A stretch of 64,000 nt of DNA from Rhizobium sp. CIAT894 (GTDB lineage Bacteria > Pseudomonadota > Alphaproteobacteria > Rhizobiales > Rhizobiaceae). The stretch spans positions 62,001 through 126,000 of the forward strand of contig NZ_CP020951.1 in NCBI RefSeq assembly GCF_000172795.2. Direction: 5' to 3'. Both the position numbers and the translations under genes were made by a program. The notes beneath the pieces were generated by a model. That model worked only from the letters and a program-made list of their open reading frames with translations, was not told where the DNA came from and ran no database searches. Within the stretch, counting starts at the first letter, position 1. Each line of letters begins with the position of its first letter. Positions 9,527-17,827 of this stretch are shown here, piece by piece.

Positions 9527-10870
9527 TTACTGGATGAATTTCTCCATGCTCGTCTGCTTGACCTGTTTCTTGGCGTCGCGATGCAGGAGGATGACCTGCT
9601 CGGCTTCCGACAGCCCGTTCTGCACCGCCTCGCGGAAGCTGTCGTCGACATTGATCTCGGGGGCCGGGGCGCGCGGCTGCAGCACCGTGACCTTCTGGCG
9701 GATGCCGCGCAGCTTCTCTTCGCCGAGCCTCGTCCATTCGCCGCCGCAATAACCGGCGAAAGCCTGGCTGGCGACGACCTCGCGGCTATATTTCTTGGTG
9801 AGGATCTGCAGCCGCTGCACCTCGTTGACCGCCGAGCCGAAGGCGGAGAAGGTCAGCCGGTCCTTGAGGCCGACATTGCCGAACATGACGTTGCCGACAT
9901 GCAGGCCGATGCCGTAGCCGACCTTGCTGAGGCCTTTCTGCTCGCGGTCCCTGTTGAGTTCGGCGACCCGCGCCTGCGCCTGATGGACGGCCGAAAGGGC
10001 TGCCTCGCAGGCGATTTTGGACGGATCCTTGTGGCGCCCGCAGGGATAGACGGCCAGGAAGCCGTCGCCGAGGAAGCTCAGGATCTCGCCGCCGTTGCGG
10101 TTGAAGGGAGCGGCGATCGCGTCGAAGAACTGGTTCAGCGTGTCGATATAGGCCTGACGGCCCTCTTTTTCGGCATACATGGTGGATTCGCGCATGTCGC
10201 CCATGACGAGGGCGGCGCGGATCGTCTCGCCGTCGCCGCGGCGGATCTGGCCGTTCAGCACTCGTTTGCCGGCATCGCCGCCGAGATAGGTGGTCAGCAT
10301 ATTGTTGGCGAGCTTGCCGAGCACCGCCATCTTGGCGGCGACCGCCAGATGGTTCTGCATCCTGATGAGCGCATCGATCATATCGTCGGAAAAGCCGTTA
10401 TGATGGTCGGTCGACCAGGAGCCCATCATGCCCTGCACCGAGCCGTCGCCGAAGGGCTGCACGAAGGCAAGGTAATCGGTGATGGCGTCCTTGCGCAGGT
10501 CCTCGAAGATCGGGAATTCAGCCGGCCCTTCCTGCATCAGCCGGCGGCGGATGTGCTGCAGATTGTTGTCGAGCAGGTAATAATAGGGGCTCTGCAGAAA
10601 GCGGTCCGGCTTCTGCCCGGCCGGCATGCGGAAGCCCTCGATGGTGACGCCGCTGGCGCGCCGCCAGGTAAAGCTCAGCGCGTCATAGAGCGGATGCAGC
10701 ATCGAAAAGGTCAGATGCACACGCGCGATCGGCAGGCCGGCGGCGGCGAGCCTCTCACAGAAGCCGCGCACGATGTTTTCAAGCTCGTCTCCGGCCAGCG
10801 AAGAGTTCGTCAGCCATTCAGCGACCCGATCCAACAGGATGGAGGACACGCTGGATTCGATCGTGCTCAT
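9527..10870 (-). CDS. Soluble class III adenylate/guanylate cyclase-like protein
   Basis: A 447-residue protein with no membrane segment. Residues about 1-200 form an unassigned N-terminal region; the class III cyclase homology domain follows. The two metal-binding aspartates are visible in GDMREST (about 223) and FLGDGFLA (about 266), and the transition-state Asn and Arg in SAVNEVQRL (about 345). The purine-specifying positions are unusual: the lysine normally before LGDG is serine (ILSFLGDG) and the aspartate of GDTVN is serine (GSAVN). So the product may not be cAMP, or the protein may be a regulator. ATG at 10870 is preferred over one six codons upstream because GAGGA precedes it. It is transcribed towards the ABC operon. 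Confidence 0.85.
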   Translation of the reverse strand: MSTIESSVSSILLDRVAEWLTNSSLAGDELENIVRGFCERLAAAGLPIARVHLTFSMLHPLYDALSFTWRRASGVTIEGFRMPAGQKPDRFLQSPYYYLLDNNLQHIRRRLMQEGPAEFPIFEDLRKDAITDYLAFVQPFGDGSVQGMMGSWSTDHHNGFSDDMIDALIRMQNHLAVAAKMAVLGKLANNMLTTYLGGDAGKRVLNGQIRRGDGETIRAALVMGDMRESTMYAEKEGRQAYIDTLNQFFDAIAAPFNRNGGEILSFLGDGFLAVYPCGRHKDPSKIACEAALSAVHQAQARVAELNRDREQKGLSKVGYGIGLHVGNVMFGNVGLKDRLTFSAFGSAVNEVQRLQILTKKYSREVVASQAFAGYCGGEWTRLGEEKLRGIRQKVTVLQPRAPAPEINVDDSFREAVQNGLSEAEQVILLHRDAKKQVKQTSMEKFIQ

Positions 10871-11308
10871 TCTCGGTATGATCCTCATCAGGCACGTCCA
10901 TCCCCAAGAGCCAAAAATCCCCCGGCCGGCACATTTTCATGCGCAGGTCAAAAGGAAGTCAGGATGTACGAGCGGTATTATTTGTCAACGATCTGCCGAG
11001 AGCCCGGCAGCGGCACCCCTCTGCTCCCCGGTCGGAGATCGGACGGGCAGTCCTTTCATGGCGGTTCACTGTCAAAAGTCAAAATAGGGATGCTGCAAAT
11101 GCGAAACAATGGGATCGGGATTTTTTTGTGCGCTCAAGTTGCAACAAAGGATTGTGCCGGGGCATTTCGGCCACACCTGGGGAGGGGTCTTGGTCGCAAA
11201 CCGATGGTATTGCCGCCGAGGAGAAGAGGAAGATCTGACATCGGGTTTAATTCACCGCGATCATGCATTAGATCAGCTTCCTGATTTTCCCGTTTGAGAG
11301 ATCCCGCC
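10871..11308. other. Intergenic region between divergent genes
   Basis: 438 bases between the starts of the cyclase-like gene and the nucleotide-sugar dehydrogenase, so promoters for both should be here. No convincing coding sequence, RNA gene or long inverted repeat was recognised, and no sigma-70 site stood out enough to call. Confidence 0.5.
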
Positions 11309-12646
11309 TTGGCCACCTCCACCTTCGACACGCTTTTGCAGAAGATCGAAACCCGCGCGGCGCGTGCCGGCGTCATCGGGCTCGGCTATGTCGGCCTGCC
11401 GCTGGCGATCGCGGTGGCGCGCAGCGGTTTTGCGGTGACCGGCTTCGACATCGACCCTTCCAAGATGGTGGCGCTCGATGCGCGCCGCTCCTATATCGAC
11501 GCCGTCAGCAACGAGGCGCTTGCCGCCGAGATCGAGGCGGGGCGCTTCCAGGCAACGACCGATTTCGCCGGTCTTGCCGCCTGCGACGTCATCATCATCT
11601 GCGTGCCGACGCCGCTGACCAAGCATCGCGATCCCGACCTTTCCTTCGTCGAGGCGACGTCGCGCTCGATCGCCGCGCATTTGCGCGCCGGCCAGCTCGT
11701 CGTGCTGGAATCGACCACCTATCCCGGCACCACCGACGATATCGTCAAGGTCATCCTCGAAGGCACCGGGCTGAAATCCGGCGCGGACTTCTTCGTCGGT
11801 TTCTCCCCAGAGCGCGAGGATCCCGGCAACCAGCATTATCATACCGCCACCATCCCGAAGGTCGTCGCCGGCGACGGCGTTGAAGCGCTGGCGCTGATGA
11901 AGGCCTTTTATGGTGCCGCGGTCTCCACCGTCGTTCCAGTCTCCTCGAACGCGACGGCCGAGGCGGTGAAGCTTACGGAAAACATCTTCCGCTCGGTCAA
12001 TATCGCCCTCGTCAACGAGCTGAAGACCGTCTATGCGGCGATGGGCATCGATATCTGGGAAGTGATCGACGCGGCCAAGACCAAGCCCTTCGGTTACATG
12101 CCCTTCTATCCCGGCCCCGGCCTCGGCGGTCATTGCATCCCGATCGATCCCTTCTACCTCACCTGGAAATCGCGCGAGTACGAGCTGCCGACCCGCTTCA
12201 TCGAACTGGCCGGCGAGATCAATTCGGCGATGCCGCGTTATGTCGTCGGCAAGCTCGCCGAAGCGCTCGACATCCACGCCGGCAAGGCGCTGAGCCGCAG
12301 CCGGGTGCTGGTGCTCGGGCTTGCCTACAAGAAGAACGTCGCCGATATCAGAGAAAGCCCGTCGCTGCGGCTGATCGAGATCATCGAGGAGCGCGGCGGC
12401 CGGGCAGACTATCACGACCCCTTCGTTGCCGAGATCCCGCCGACGCGCGAATACCAGGCGCTGAAGGGCCGCAGATCGGTGGCGCTGACGCCGGAAGCTA
12501 TTGCCGGCTACGATGCGGTGCTGGTCGCGACAGACCATGACAGCGTCGACTATGCGACGCTTGCAAAAAGCGCTGCGCTGATCATCGACACGCGCAACGT
12601 CTTCAACCGGCTTGGCCTTTCGGCCGACCACGTTATCAAGGCGTGA
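11309..12646 (+). CDS. UDP-glucose/GDP-mannose dehydrogenase family protein (nucleotide-sugar dehydrogenase)
   Basis: A 445-residue NAD-dependent nucleotide-sugar dehydrogenase of the WecC/VipA/TviB type, which oxidises a UDP-hexosamine or similar sugar to the uronic acid. Features are the Rossmann motif GVIGLGYVGLPLA (about 18-30), the central TENIFRSVNIALVNEL helix and the substrate-loop motif GPGLGGHCIPIDP, which contains the catalytic cysteine. The C-terminal domain begins at LVLGLAYKKNVADIRESP. The proposed start is TTG at 11309 behind AGAGA; a TTG five codons upstream is also in frame. It is monocistronic, and its 3' end overlaps the DUF3095 gene by 11 bases tail to tail. A role in extracellular or capsular polysaccharide precursor supply is inferred. 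Confidence 0.9.
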   Translation: MATSTFDTLLQKIETRAARAGVIGLGYVGLPLAIAVARSGFAVTGFDIDPSKMVALDARRSYIDAVSNEALAAEIEAGRFQATTDFAGLAACDVIIICVPTPLTKHRDPDLSFVEATSRSIAAHLRAGQLVVLESTTYPGTTDDIVKVILEGTGLKSGADFFVGFSPEREDPGNQHYHTATIPKVVAGDGVEALALMKAFYGAAVSTVVPVSSNATAEAVKLTENIFRSVNIALVNELKTVYAAMGIDIWEVIDAAKTKPFGYMPFYPGPGLGGHCIPIDPFYLTWKSREYELPTRFIELAGEINSAMPRYVVGKLAEALDIHAGKALSRSRVLVLGLAYKKNVADIRESPSLRLIEIIEERGGRADYHDPFVAEIPPTREYQALKGRRSVALTPEAIAGYDAVLVATDHDSVDYATLAKSAALIIDTRNVFNRLGLSADHVIKA

Positions 12647-13811
12647 CGGAAACAGCCGAAAGCGCCTTGCCGGTCATCCGGCTGGCGGCCACCGCATAAC
12701 CGCCTGATGCGCCATCGATGAAATGCATGTGGTCGCGCGAAATCGGCGTCGGCACGAAGCAGGTCATCAGCGCCGAGGCCTGCCGATGCAGGCCGTAGCG
12801 GGCAATGCCCCTGGCCTGCGCCGCTTCCAGCAGCGTCTCGATCCGTTTCAGGTGCTCGGCATCGACGTCGACGGTCATCTTCAGCCCGTCGTCGAATTTG
12901 CGGAAATCGGAATTGCCGGCGACGTCGCTCTTGTAGCGGCGCGCATCGAAGCGGCCGAGCGGGATGCCGAGCTTGTAGCATGCCACGGTGATGGCAAGCT
13001 GCAGGAAGATGATGAGCTTCTGCCGCAGCCGCCTTCCGGCCGGCGCGGTGGCCTTGGCCTCGCGATTGATGCCCTTCAGCGAGAAGGCGAATTTCGGCCC
13101 GTCGGCCGGCACCGGATGGCTGCCGCGGTTCTGCTCGGCGGTGATGGCGACAATGCCGTTGACGAGGGCGCGGAACTCTTCGCCCGGTCGGCCTTCGCCG
13201 GGCACGGCGATGATCGAGACGATTTCGCCGTTCTCGGCTTCGATCGGGCTCCAGCGGCAGGAGAGGCCGGTCAGATCCGGGCGGGTTCCGGCGGCGGCGC
13301 GCTCGACGCCATAACGGCCGAGCTTCATTTGTCGTTCGGCCCAACTGGTGCCGCCGCCCCAGAACATCGCATAGGTGACGTGCGGGCTGGCGGAATATCG
13401 CGCGACACGGACGTCCAAGCCCTCCGCACGGGTGTCGGCGACCGGAACGATGGCGATGCGCAGCATCAGGCTGAGATCCTCCTCCACCCAGACCTGCACG
13501 GCGGCGAGAGCATCGCGCGCCGCCTGTTCCAGCGAGCCCGGAAGCGCAATCAGCGCGCCGTCGCCGCCGAAGACGAAGGGATAATCGCCCTTGCCGACGG
13601 CATTCAGCACTGCCGATATGACGCTGGCGCCCGCCATGTTGACGTCCTTGTAACGGCCGCCGGCGATCGCCTGCGTCGAGCCGACGATGTCGGCGACCGC
13701 CAGAACCCATCCCTCGGGCAGCGGCCGATAATTGGCGGCATCGGTCACGCCCTCGAAGGCGCTGAAGAGCGGCACGGCGGCAAAGAAATCTTCGTCGGTT
13801 ACGGTTTCCAT
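12636..13811 (-). CDS. DUF3095 protein with cyclase/GGDEF-like palm motifs
   Basis: A 391-residue protein recognised as a DUF3095 family member. The N-terminal half looks like a nucleotide-cyclase/GGDEF-type palm domain. LAVADIVGSTQAI (about 37-50) could supply the first metal-binding aspartate and FVFGGDGALIALPG (about 80-93) the second. The C-terminal half has a hydrophobic stretch (LIIFLQLAITVACY), a conserved-looking FRKFDDGLKMTVD segment, and HFIDGASGGYAVA near the end. The upstream in-frame codons to 13862 lack a ribosome site; ATG at 13811 has AAGG and GAGG before it. It is divergent from a small methyltransferase gene. Nucleotide-cyclising activity is an inference; the family is uncharacterised to my knowledge. 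Confidence 0.8.
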   Translation of the reverse strand: METVTDEDFFAAVPLFSAFEGVTDAANYRPLPEGWVLAVADIVGSTQAIAGGRYKDVNMAGASVISAVLNAVGKGDYPFVFGGDGALIALPGSLEQAARDALAAVQVWVEEDLSLMLRIAIVPVADTRAEGLDVRVARYSASPHVTYAMFWGGGTSWAERQMKLGRYGVERAAAGTRPDLTGLSCRWSPIEAENGEIVSIIAVPGEGRPGEEFRALVNGIVAITAEQNRGSHPVPADGPKFAFSLKGINREAKATAPAGRRLRQKLIIFLQLAITVACYKLGIPLGRFDARRYKSDVAGNSDFRKFDDGLKMTVDVDAEHLKRIETLLEAAQARGIARYGLHRQASALMTCFVPTPISRDHMHFIDGASGGYAVAASRMTGKALSAVSVTP

Positions 13812-13934
13812 GTCCTCGACCTTAGCACAGACCCATATTGCCACTGCAACGCCAATTCCCATTTACGGCAATCGACTTGGCAAGGTTTCATGTGTTAGCA
13901 CGCATCCATGATTTTCATGACGGATACGGAATAG

Positions 13935-14414
13935 ATGAGCCGCCTCGACAGCTTCATTCGCCGGTTGACGGCTCAACGCGATATTCTGAACGCGATCATC
14001 GGTCTGGTGGGCGAAATCGAGGGTCCGGTGCTGGAGTTCGGCCTCGGCAACGGCCGCACCTATGATCACCTGCGGGAGTGCTTTCCTGGCCGCCGCATCG
14101 TCGCCTTCGACTGGGAGGTCCGCTCCTATTCGGCCTCGACACCGGAGCCGCAGGACATGGTCACCGGCAATATCCGCGAATCCGGCCAGGCCTTCCTCGG
14201 CATCGGCGCCGCCCTTGCCCATGCCGATATCGGCACTGGCCATGACGAGATCGACGCGGTGACGCTGACCTGGCTGCCGCAGCTGATGGCCGGCGTGCTC
14301 GCCCCAAACGGCATCGCCGTCAGCGGCCTGCCGCTGGACCATCCCACCCTGGCGGCGCTGCCGCTGCCCGAGGGCATCAAGGAAGGCCGTTATTTCCTCT
14401 ATCGCAAGAGGTAA
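13935..14414 (+). CDS. Small class I SAM-dependent methyltransferase-like protein
   Basis: A 159-residue protein with the SAM-binding loop VLEFGLGNGRTYDHLRE (about 35-51), where the glycines match motif I of class I methyltransferases. An acidic strand-end residue follows in RIVAFDWEV, and the DIGTGHDEIDAVTLTWLPQL segment resembles motif IV. It is shorter than most methyltransferases and resembles the small Methyltransf_17-type rhizobial family. It is divergent from the DUF3095 gene, with 123 bases between the starts, and ends in a strong hairpin shared with the convergent ABC exporter. Substrate unknown. Confidence 0.75.
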   Translation: MSRLDSFIRRLTAQRDILNAIIGLVGEIEGPVLEFGLGNGRTYDHLRECFPGRRIVAFDWEVRSYSASTPEPQDMVTGNIRESGQAFLGIGAALAHADIGTGHDEIDAVTLTWLPQLMAGVLAPNGIAVSGLPLDHPTLAALPLPEGIKEGRYFLYRKR

Positions 14415-14442
14415 TACGCCAGAGCATCAGCCCTGGCGTATT
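14413..14442. terminator. Bidirectional hairpin between convergent genes
   Basis: A perfect 10-base inverted repeat, AATACGCCAG at 14413-14422 and CTGGCGTATT at 14433-14442, with a 10-base loop. It lies between the stop codons of the methyltransferase (+) and the ABC exporter (-). There is no clear T-run, so termination is inferred from placement. Confidence 0.6.
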
Positions 14443-14447
14443 CCGGT

Positions 14448-16238
14448 TCACGCCACCAGACCTTTGGTCAGTTCCAGCGCCTGCCGCTCGAACAGCCGGC
14501 GATAAATGCCGTTGTTCAGCCGGATCAGCGCCTGGTGGTCGCCTTCCTCGACGATGTTGCCCTTGTCGAAGACCAGCAGCCGGTCCAGCGCCCGCACCGT
14601 CGAGAGCCGGTGGGCGATGACAAGCGTGGTGCGGCCGTTCATCAGGCGTTCCATCGCCTGCTGGATCTGGACTTCGCTTTCGCTGTCGAGGCTCGACGTC
14701 GCCTCGTCGAGGATCAGCACCGGCGCATCGGCGAGGAACGCACGGGCAATGGCGACACGCTGCCGCTCGCCGCCCGACAGTTTGACGCCGCGCTCTCCCA
14801 CCATGGTCTCATAGCCCTTGGGAAGGCCCATGATGAAGTCGTGGGCGCTTGCCTGTTTGGCCGCCTGCTCGATCTCGCGGCGCGACGCGTTCGGCCTGCC
14901 ATAGGCGATGTTCTCGGCCAGCGTGCGATGGAACAGGATGGGCTCCTGCTGCACGATGGCAATCTGGCCGCGCAGGCTCGACTGCCTGACGCCTGAGATA
15001 TCCTGCCCGTCGATGCGGATTGTGCCCGACGTCACGTCGTGGAGACGCTGGATGAGCTTGACGAAAGTCGTCTTGCCCGAGCCCGAATGCCCCACCAGTC
15101 CCACGCGCTCGCCCGGCTTGATGGTGACCGAAAAGTCCTCGTAAAGCGGCGTGGGATGCGCGCCATATTGGAAGGTGACGCGATCGAAGACGATCTCGCC
15201 CTCGCCAATCGCAATAGGCGTGGCGTTCGGCCTGTCCTCGATGCCGAGCGGCATCTTGTCGAGCAGCACCAATTCTTCCATGTCGTTGACGGCCCGCTGC
15301 AGATTGCGGATGTCCTGGCCGACATTGCGGAGATAGCCCTGCAGAACGAAGAACATCGCCAGCACGAAGGTGATGTCGCCAGGCGTTGCCAGCCCCTGCC
15401 GCCACATGACCAGGCCCGTGCCCAGAATGCCGGCCTGCATGGACACCATCATGAAGCCCTGGATCGTGCCGCTCGATGTGCCGCGCTTCCATGTCCGCCG
15501 CGTGCGGCTGTCCCATTTGGCGAGCACATGCCGCAAGCGTGCCTCTTCGCGGTTTTCGGCGCCGAAGGCTTTGACCACCGCATTGCAGCTGATCGCATCC
15601 GCCAGCGCCCCACCCAGCTTGGTGTCCCAGGCATTGGCAAGCCTTGCCGCCGGCGATACGAAGCCCATGGAAAGCGCCACGGTCACGCCGATATAGATCA
15701 ACGATCCCAGGGCCACGATCAGGCCCATGACCGGCCAGTAGCTGCCGAGCACGAGACTGGCGCCGACGAGCATGACGATCGACGGCAAGAGGGCGACCAG
15801 CAACAGGTCGTTGAGCGAATCGAGCGCCCACATGCCGCGAGTGATCTTGCGCACCGTCGAACCGGCAAAACTGTTGGCATGCCAGTCGGTCGAGAACCGC
15901 TGTACCTTGTGGAAGCCGTTATTGACGACATCCGCCATGATGCGCAGCGTCAGCCGGATGATGCCGTTGAAGATGAACCAGCGCAGCGCCACGCTGGTCA
16001 TGCCCAGAGCCACGACGACGACGAAGGCACGGAGCGCCCCATCCGCCACATTGCCGCCGGCAATGGCATCGACGATCCGGCCCGAGAACACCGGCACCAT
16101 GACTTCGGCGAGCGTGCTTGATATCACCAGCACGACGATAATGCCCACCAGGCCAAGCCGATGGCGCCAATGATGAAAAACAAAGCCGAGCACGTTGCGA
16201 TAGGCATCGGCGCGGAAATCGAGCTTCTTGCGAGTCAT
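14448..16238 (-). CDS. ABC exporter, fused membrane and ATPase domains
   Basis: A 596-residue half-transporter of the exporter type. The N-terminal membrane domain (about 1-330) has helices such as LGLVGIIVVLVISSTLAEVMVPV and FVVVVALGMTSVALRWFIF. The nucleotide-binding domain follows with Walker A GHSGSGKTT (about 385), Q-loop AIVQQEPILF, signature [14 protein letters not shown] and Walker B VLILDEATSSLD. It should work as a homodimer exporting a lipid, peptide or drug-like compound. ATG at 16238 is the only start giving the full membrane domain. It is monocistronic; the next gene is divergent, about 500 bases away. Substrate cannot be named. Confidence 0.92.
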   Translation of the reverse strand: MTRKKLDFRADAYRNVLGFVFHHWRHRLGLVGIIVVLVISSTLAEVMVPVFSGRIVDAIAGGNVADGALRAFVVVVALGMTSVALRWFIFNGIIRLTLRIMADVVNNGFHKVQRFSTDWHANSFAGSTVRKITRGMWALDSLNDLLLVALLPSIVMLVGASLVLGSYWPVMGLIVALGSLIYIGVTVALSMGFVSPAARLANAWDTKLGGALADAISCNAVVKAFGAENREEARLRHVLAKWDSRTRRTWKRGTSSGTIQGFMMVSMQAGILGTGLVMWRQGLATPGDITFVLAMFFVLQGYLRNVGQDIRNLQRAVNDMEELVLLDKMPLGIEDRPNATPIAIGEGEIVFDRVTFQYGAHPTPLYEDFSVTIKPGERVGLVGHSGSGKTTFVKLIQRLHDVTSGTIRIDGQDISGVRQSSLRGQIAIVQQEPILFHRTLAENIAYGRPNASRREIEQAAKQASAHDFIMGLPKGYETMVGERGVKLSGGERQRVAIARAFLADAPVLILDEATSSLDSESEVQIQQAMERLMNGRTTLVIAHRLSTVRALDRLLVFDKGNIVEEGDHQALIRLNNGIYRRLFERQALELTKGLVA

Positions 16239-16752
16239 TTAACCAGCCCGGCCCATGTCGACGCCGGTCCTCAAAGCGAGAGTTAAAAGGCGCACAGCCC
16301 AAGCGGGAGATAAAACGATCCCGTCAGATCAATCGGGCTATGAAGGAAGAGAAGACCGCATGTGGCGCACCCGAGGCGGGCCGCGAATGGCAATGACCTA
16401 GCGTCGGGACATGCCACATGGGAAGGTTTCGATGATTGCTGATGTCATTCAACGCCTCCCTTGTTCGATTGAGCGGTGAGCGTTTTCTACCGAACCAATT
16501 CGCTGTTGCCAAGCGGATATTTGCAACCTGATGGAAAGTGATGCGGAAACGACACACCTTTTGCGGTTGCGGGCCAATGGCTTGCCCACAACTGCATCGC
16601 TAGCGGCCTGACGCTGGATCGGCAGTCAGGTGACCCGCTTATTGCAATTTATACGTTTGAATTGTAGCTGCTTTATCCGAAACGACTATCAAGCAAGACG
16701 TCGATATGTCTTTGGGCCATCGCGCTCATAGCAAGCAGCAATGGGCATTGAA
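16239..16752. other. Intergenic region between the ABC exporter and the first DUF805 gene
   Basis: 514 bases between divergent genes. Its right part carries a 33-base segment (16638-16670) repeated before the second DUF805 gene. No supported coding sequence or RNA gene was found in the rest. Confidence 0.5.
16638..16670 (+). repeat. Upstream repeat, copy A (before DUF805 gene 1)
   Basis: CTTATTGCAATTT followed by CGTTTGAATTGTAGCTG. It recurs at 17262-17294 with about two mismatches, at a similar distance before the second DUF805 gene. It may contain the promoter or a regulator site and shows that the duplication covered upstream DNA as well as the gene. Confidence 0.8.
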
Positions 16753-17184
16753 ATGAGTTTTTCTGAGGCTGTTCGAACAGTCTTGACGCAAAAATATGCG
16801 ACCTTTTCCGGCAGGGCCACCCGCTCGGAATATTGGTGGTTCATGCTGTTCTGTTTGCTGGTGCTGCTCGCAATTGGAACCCTGGCAGGTGCGATCATTA
16901 TGAGCGGAGCCGCGACACCGGCTGAAGCTTTCGTGGTCATTGGTGGATTGTTCGTACTCACAATTCTTTTGCCGCTGATGTCCCTGCAAGTTCGTCGCTC
17001 CCATGATCGCAACATTTCCGGCTGGTGGTATCTCGCGCTGGTTATCTGCAAGTTTATTCCCTATTTGGGCCTCGTCGCAGTCTTAGTGATTGTTGTTATT
17101 TCGATGCTTCCGGGCACCACGGACTCAAACAAGTTCGGGCCGGATCCGCTGCGACCGGAACTAAGAGCAGAAGTCTTTGCCTAG
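16753..17184 (+). CDS. DUF805 membrane protein, copy 1
   Basis: A 143-residue DUF805 protein. Features are the amphipathic N-terminus FSEAVRTVLTQKYATFSGRATRSEYWWFMLF (19 of these residues are the conserved GRATRSEYWWF region and its flanks), three hydrophobic helices, the conserved cytoplasmic RRSHDRNISGWW motif, and a C-terminal NKFGPDPL. The ATG at 16753 is chosen over one four codons upstream because it aligns with the start of the second copy. The family is a small inner-membrane protein of unknown function. It is very similar to the next gene; both ends and the upstream repeat are shared. A 196-base gap separates them. Confidence 0.85.
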   Translation: MSFSEAVRTVLTQKYATFSGRATRSEYWWFMLFCLLVLLAIGTLAGAIIMSGAATPAEAFVVIGGLFVLTILLPLMSLQVRRSHDRNISGWWYLALVICKFIPYLGLVAVLVIVVISMLPGTTDSNKFGPDPLRPELRAEVFA

Positions 17185-17261
17185 GGCATCTGGTCGGCTG
17201 CTGTGGCTCTGTTCCGCTGGGCGCAATTTCGCATCAGGCGGCGCGTGTTTGAAACAACCGA

Positions 17262-17294
17262 CTTATTGCAATTTCTGCGTTTGAATTGTAGCTG
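17262..17294 (+). repeat. Upstream repeat, copy B (before DUF805 gene 2)
   Basis: Second copy of the segment at 16638-16670, with the central bases changed from ATACG to CTGCG. It lies about 87 bases before the second DUF805 start and is followed by a second shared block, GCAAGCAG, near the start codon. Confidence 0.8.
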
Positions 17295-17380
17295 TTTTTC
17301 ATCTGATATTACTACTGTGGCAAGCCGATGGTGAATCTGCTGGTCACGGCGATTGCAAGCAGAAATGGGGGCATTTTCAA

Positions 17381-17824
17381 ATGGGGTTTACTGAAGCTGT
17401 TCGGACTGTGCTGAAGAAGAAATACGCAACCTTTTCCGGCAGGGCTTCCCGGTCGGAATATTGGTGGTTCATGCTGTTTTATTTTCTGGCGATGGTCGTA
17501 CTTGGGTTTCTGGGCGGTGTGCTCGCCTTCGCTACCAGTGGCGGCGGAGCTGTGTCACCTGCTAGCTACGCTGTAGTTATTTGCGGATTGTTCATCCTCG
17601 CGATACTTTTGCCGCTAACAGCTCTGCAGGTTCGCCGCTTCCATGATCGGAACATTTCCGGTTGGTGGTATCTCGCGCTGGTCATTCTGGGCTTTATTCC
17701 CTATGTCGGTTTCGGTACGGGTCTTGCGATTTTCATTATCGATGTGCTTCCGGGTACTGAAGGCCCAAACAAGTTCGGGGCGGATCCGCTGCGTCCGGAG
17801 ATAAGAGCTGAGGTCTTCGCCTAG
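17381..17824 (+). CDS. DUF805 membrane protein, copy 2
   Basis: A 147-residue paralogue of the preceding gene, with the same GRASRSEYWWFMLF, RRFHDRNISGWWYLALVI and NKFGADPLRPE blocks. The two differ mainly in the loop after the first helix, where this copy has a glycine/serine-rich insertion (ATSGGGAVSP). The TAG at 17822-17824 is only three bases from the next ATG, so this copy is probably the first gene of the MoxR operon. Function unknown. The pair looks like a tandem duplication that has begun to diverge. Confidence 0.87.
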   Translation: MGFTEAVRTVLKKKYATFSGRASRSEYWWFMLFYFLAMVVLGFLGGVLAFATSGGGAVSPASYAVVICGLFILAILLPLTALQVRRFHDRNISGWWYLALVILGFIPYVGFGTGLAIFIIDVLPGTEGPNKFGADPLRPEIRAEVFA

Positions 17825-17827
17825 AGC

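Noticed and set aside
10939..11238. 99-codon frame in the intergenic region
   Set aside because: No ribosome site, no family resemblance and overlapping frames on both strands.
11273..12631. 452-codon minus-strand frame opposite the nucleotide-sugar dehydrogenase
   Set aside because: Antisense shadow of a gene with conserved Rossmann and catalytic motifs.
16324..16557. 77-codon minus-strand frame in the gap before DUF805
   Set aside because: No support from ribosome site or composition.
16638..17294. Transposon origin of the DUF805 duplication
   Set aside because: No inverted ends, target duplication or transposase; an ordinary tandem duplication explains it.
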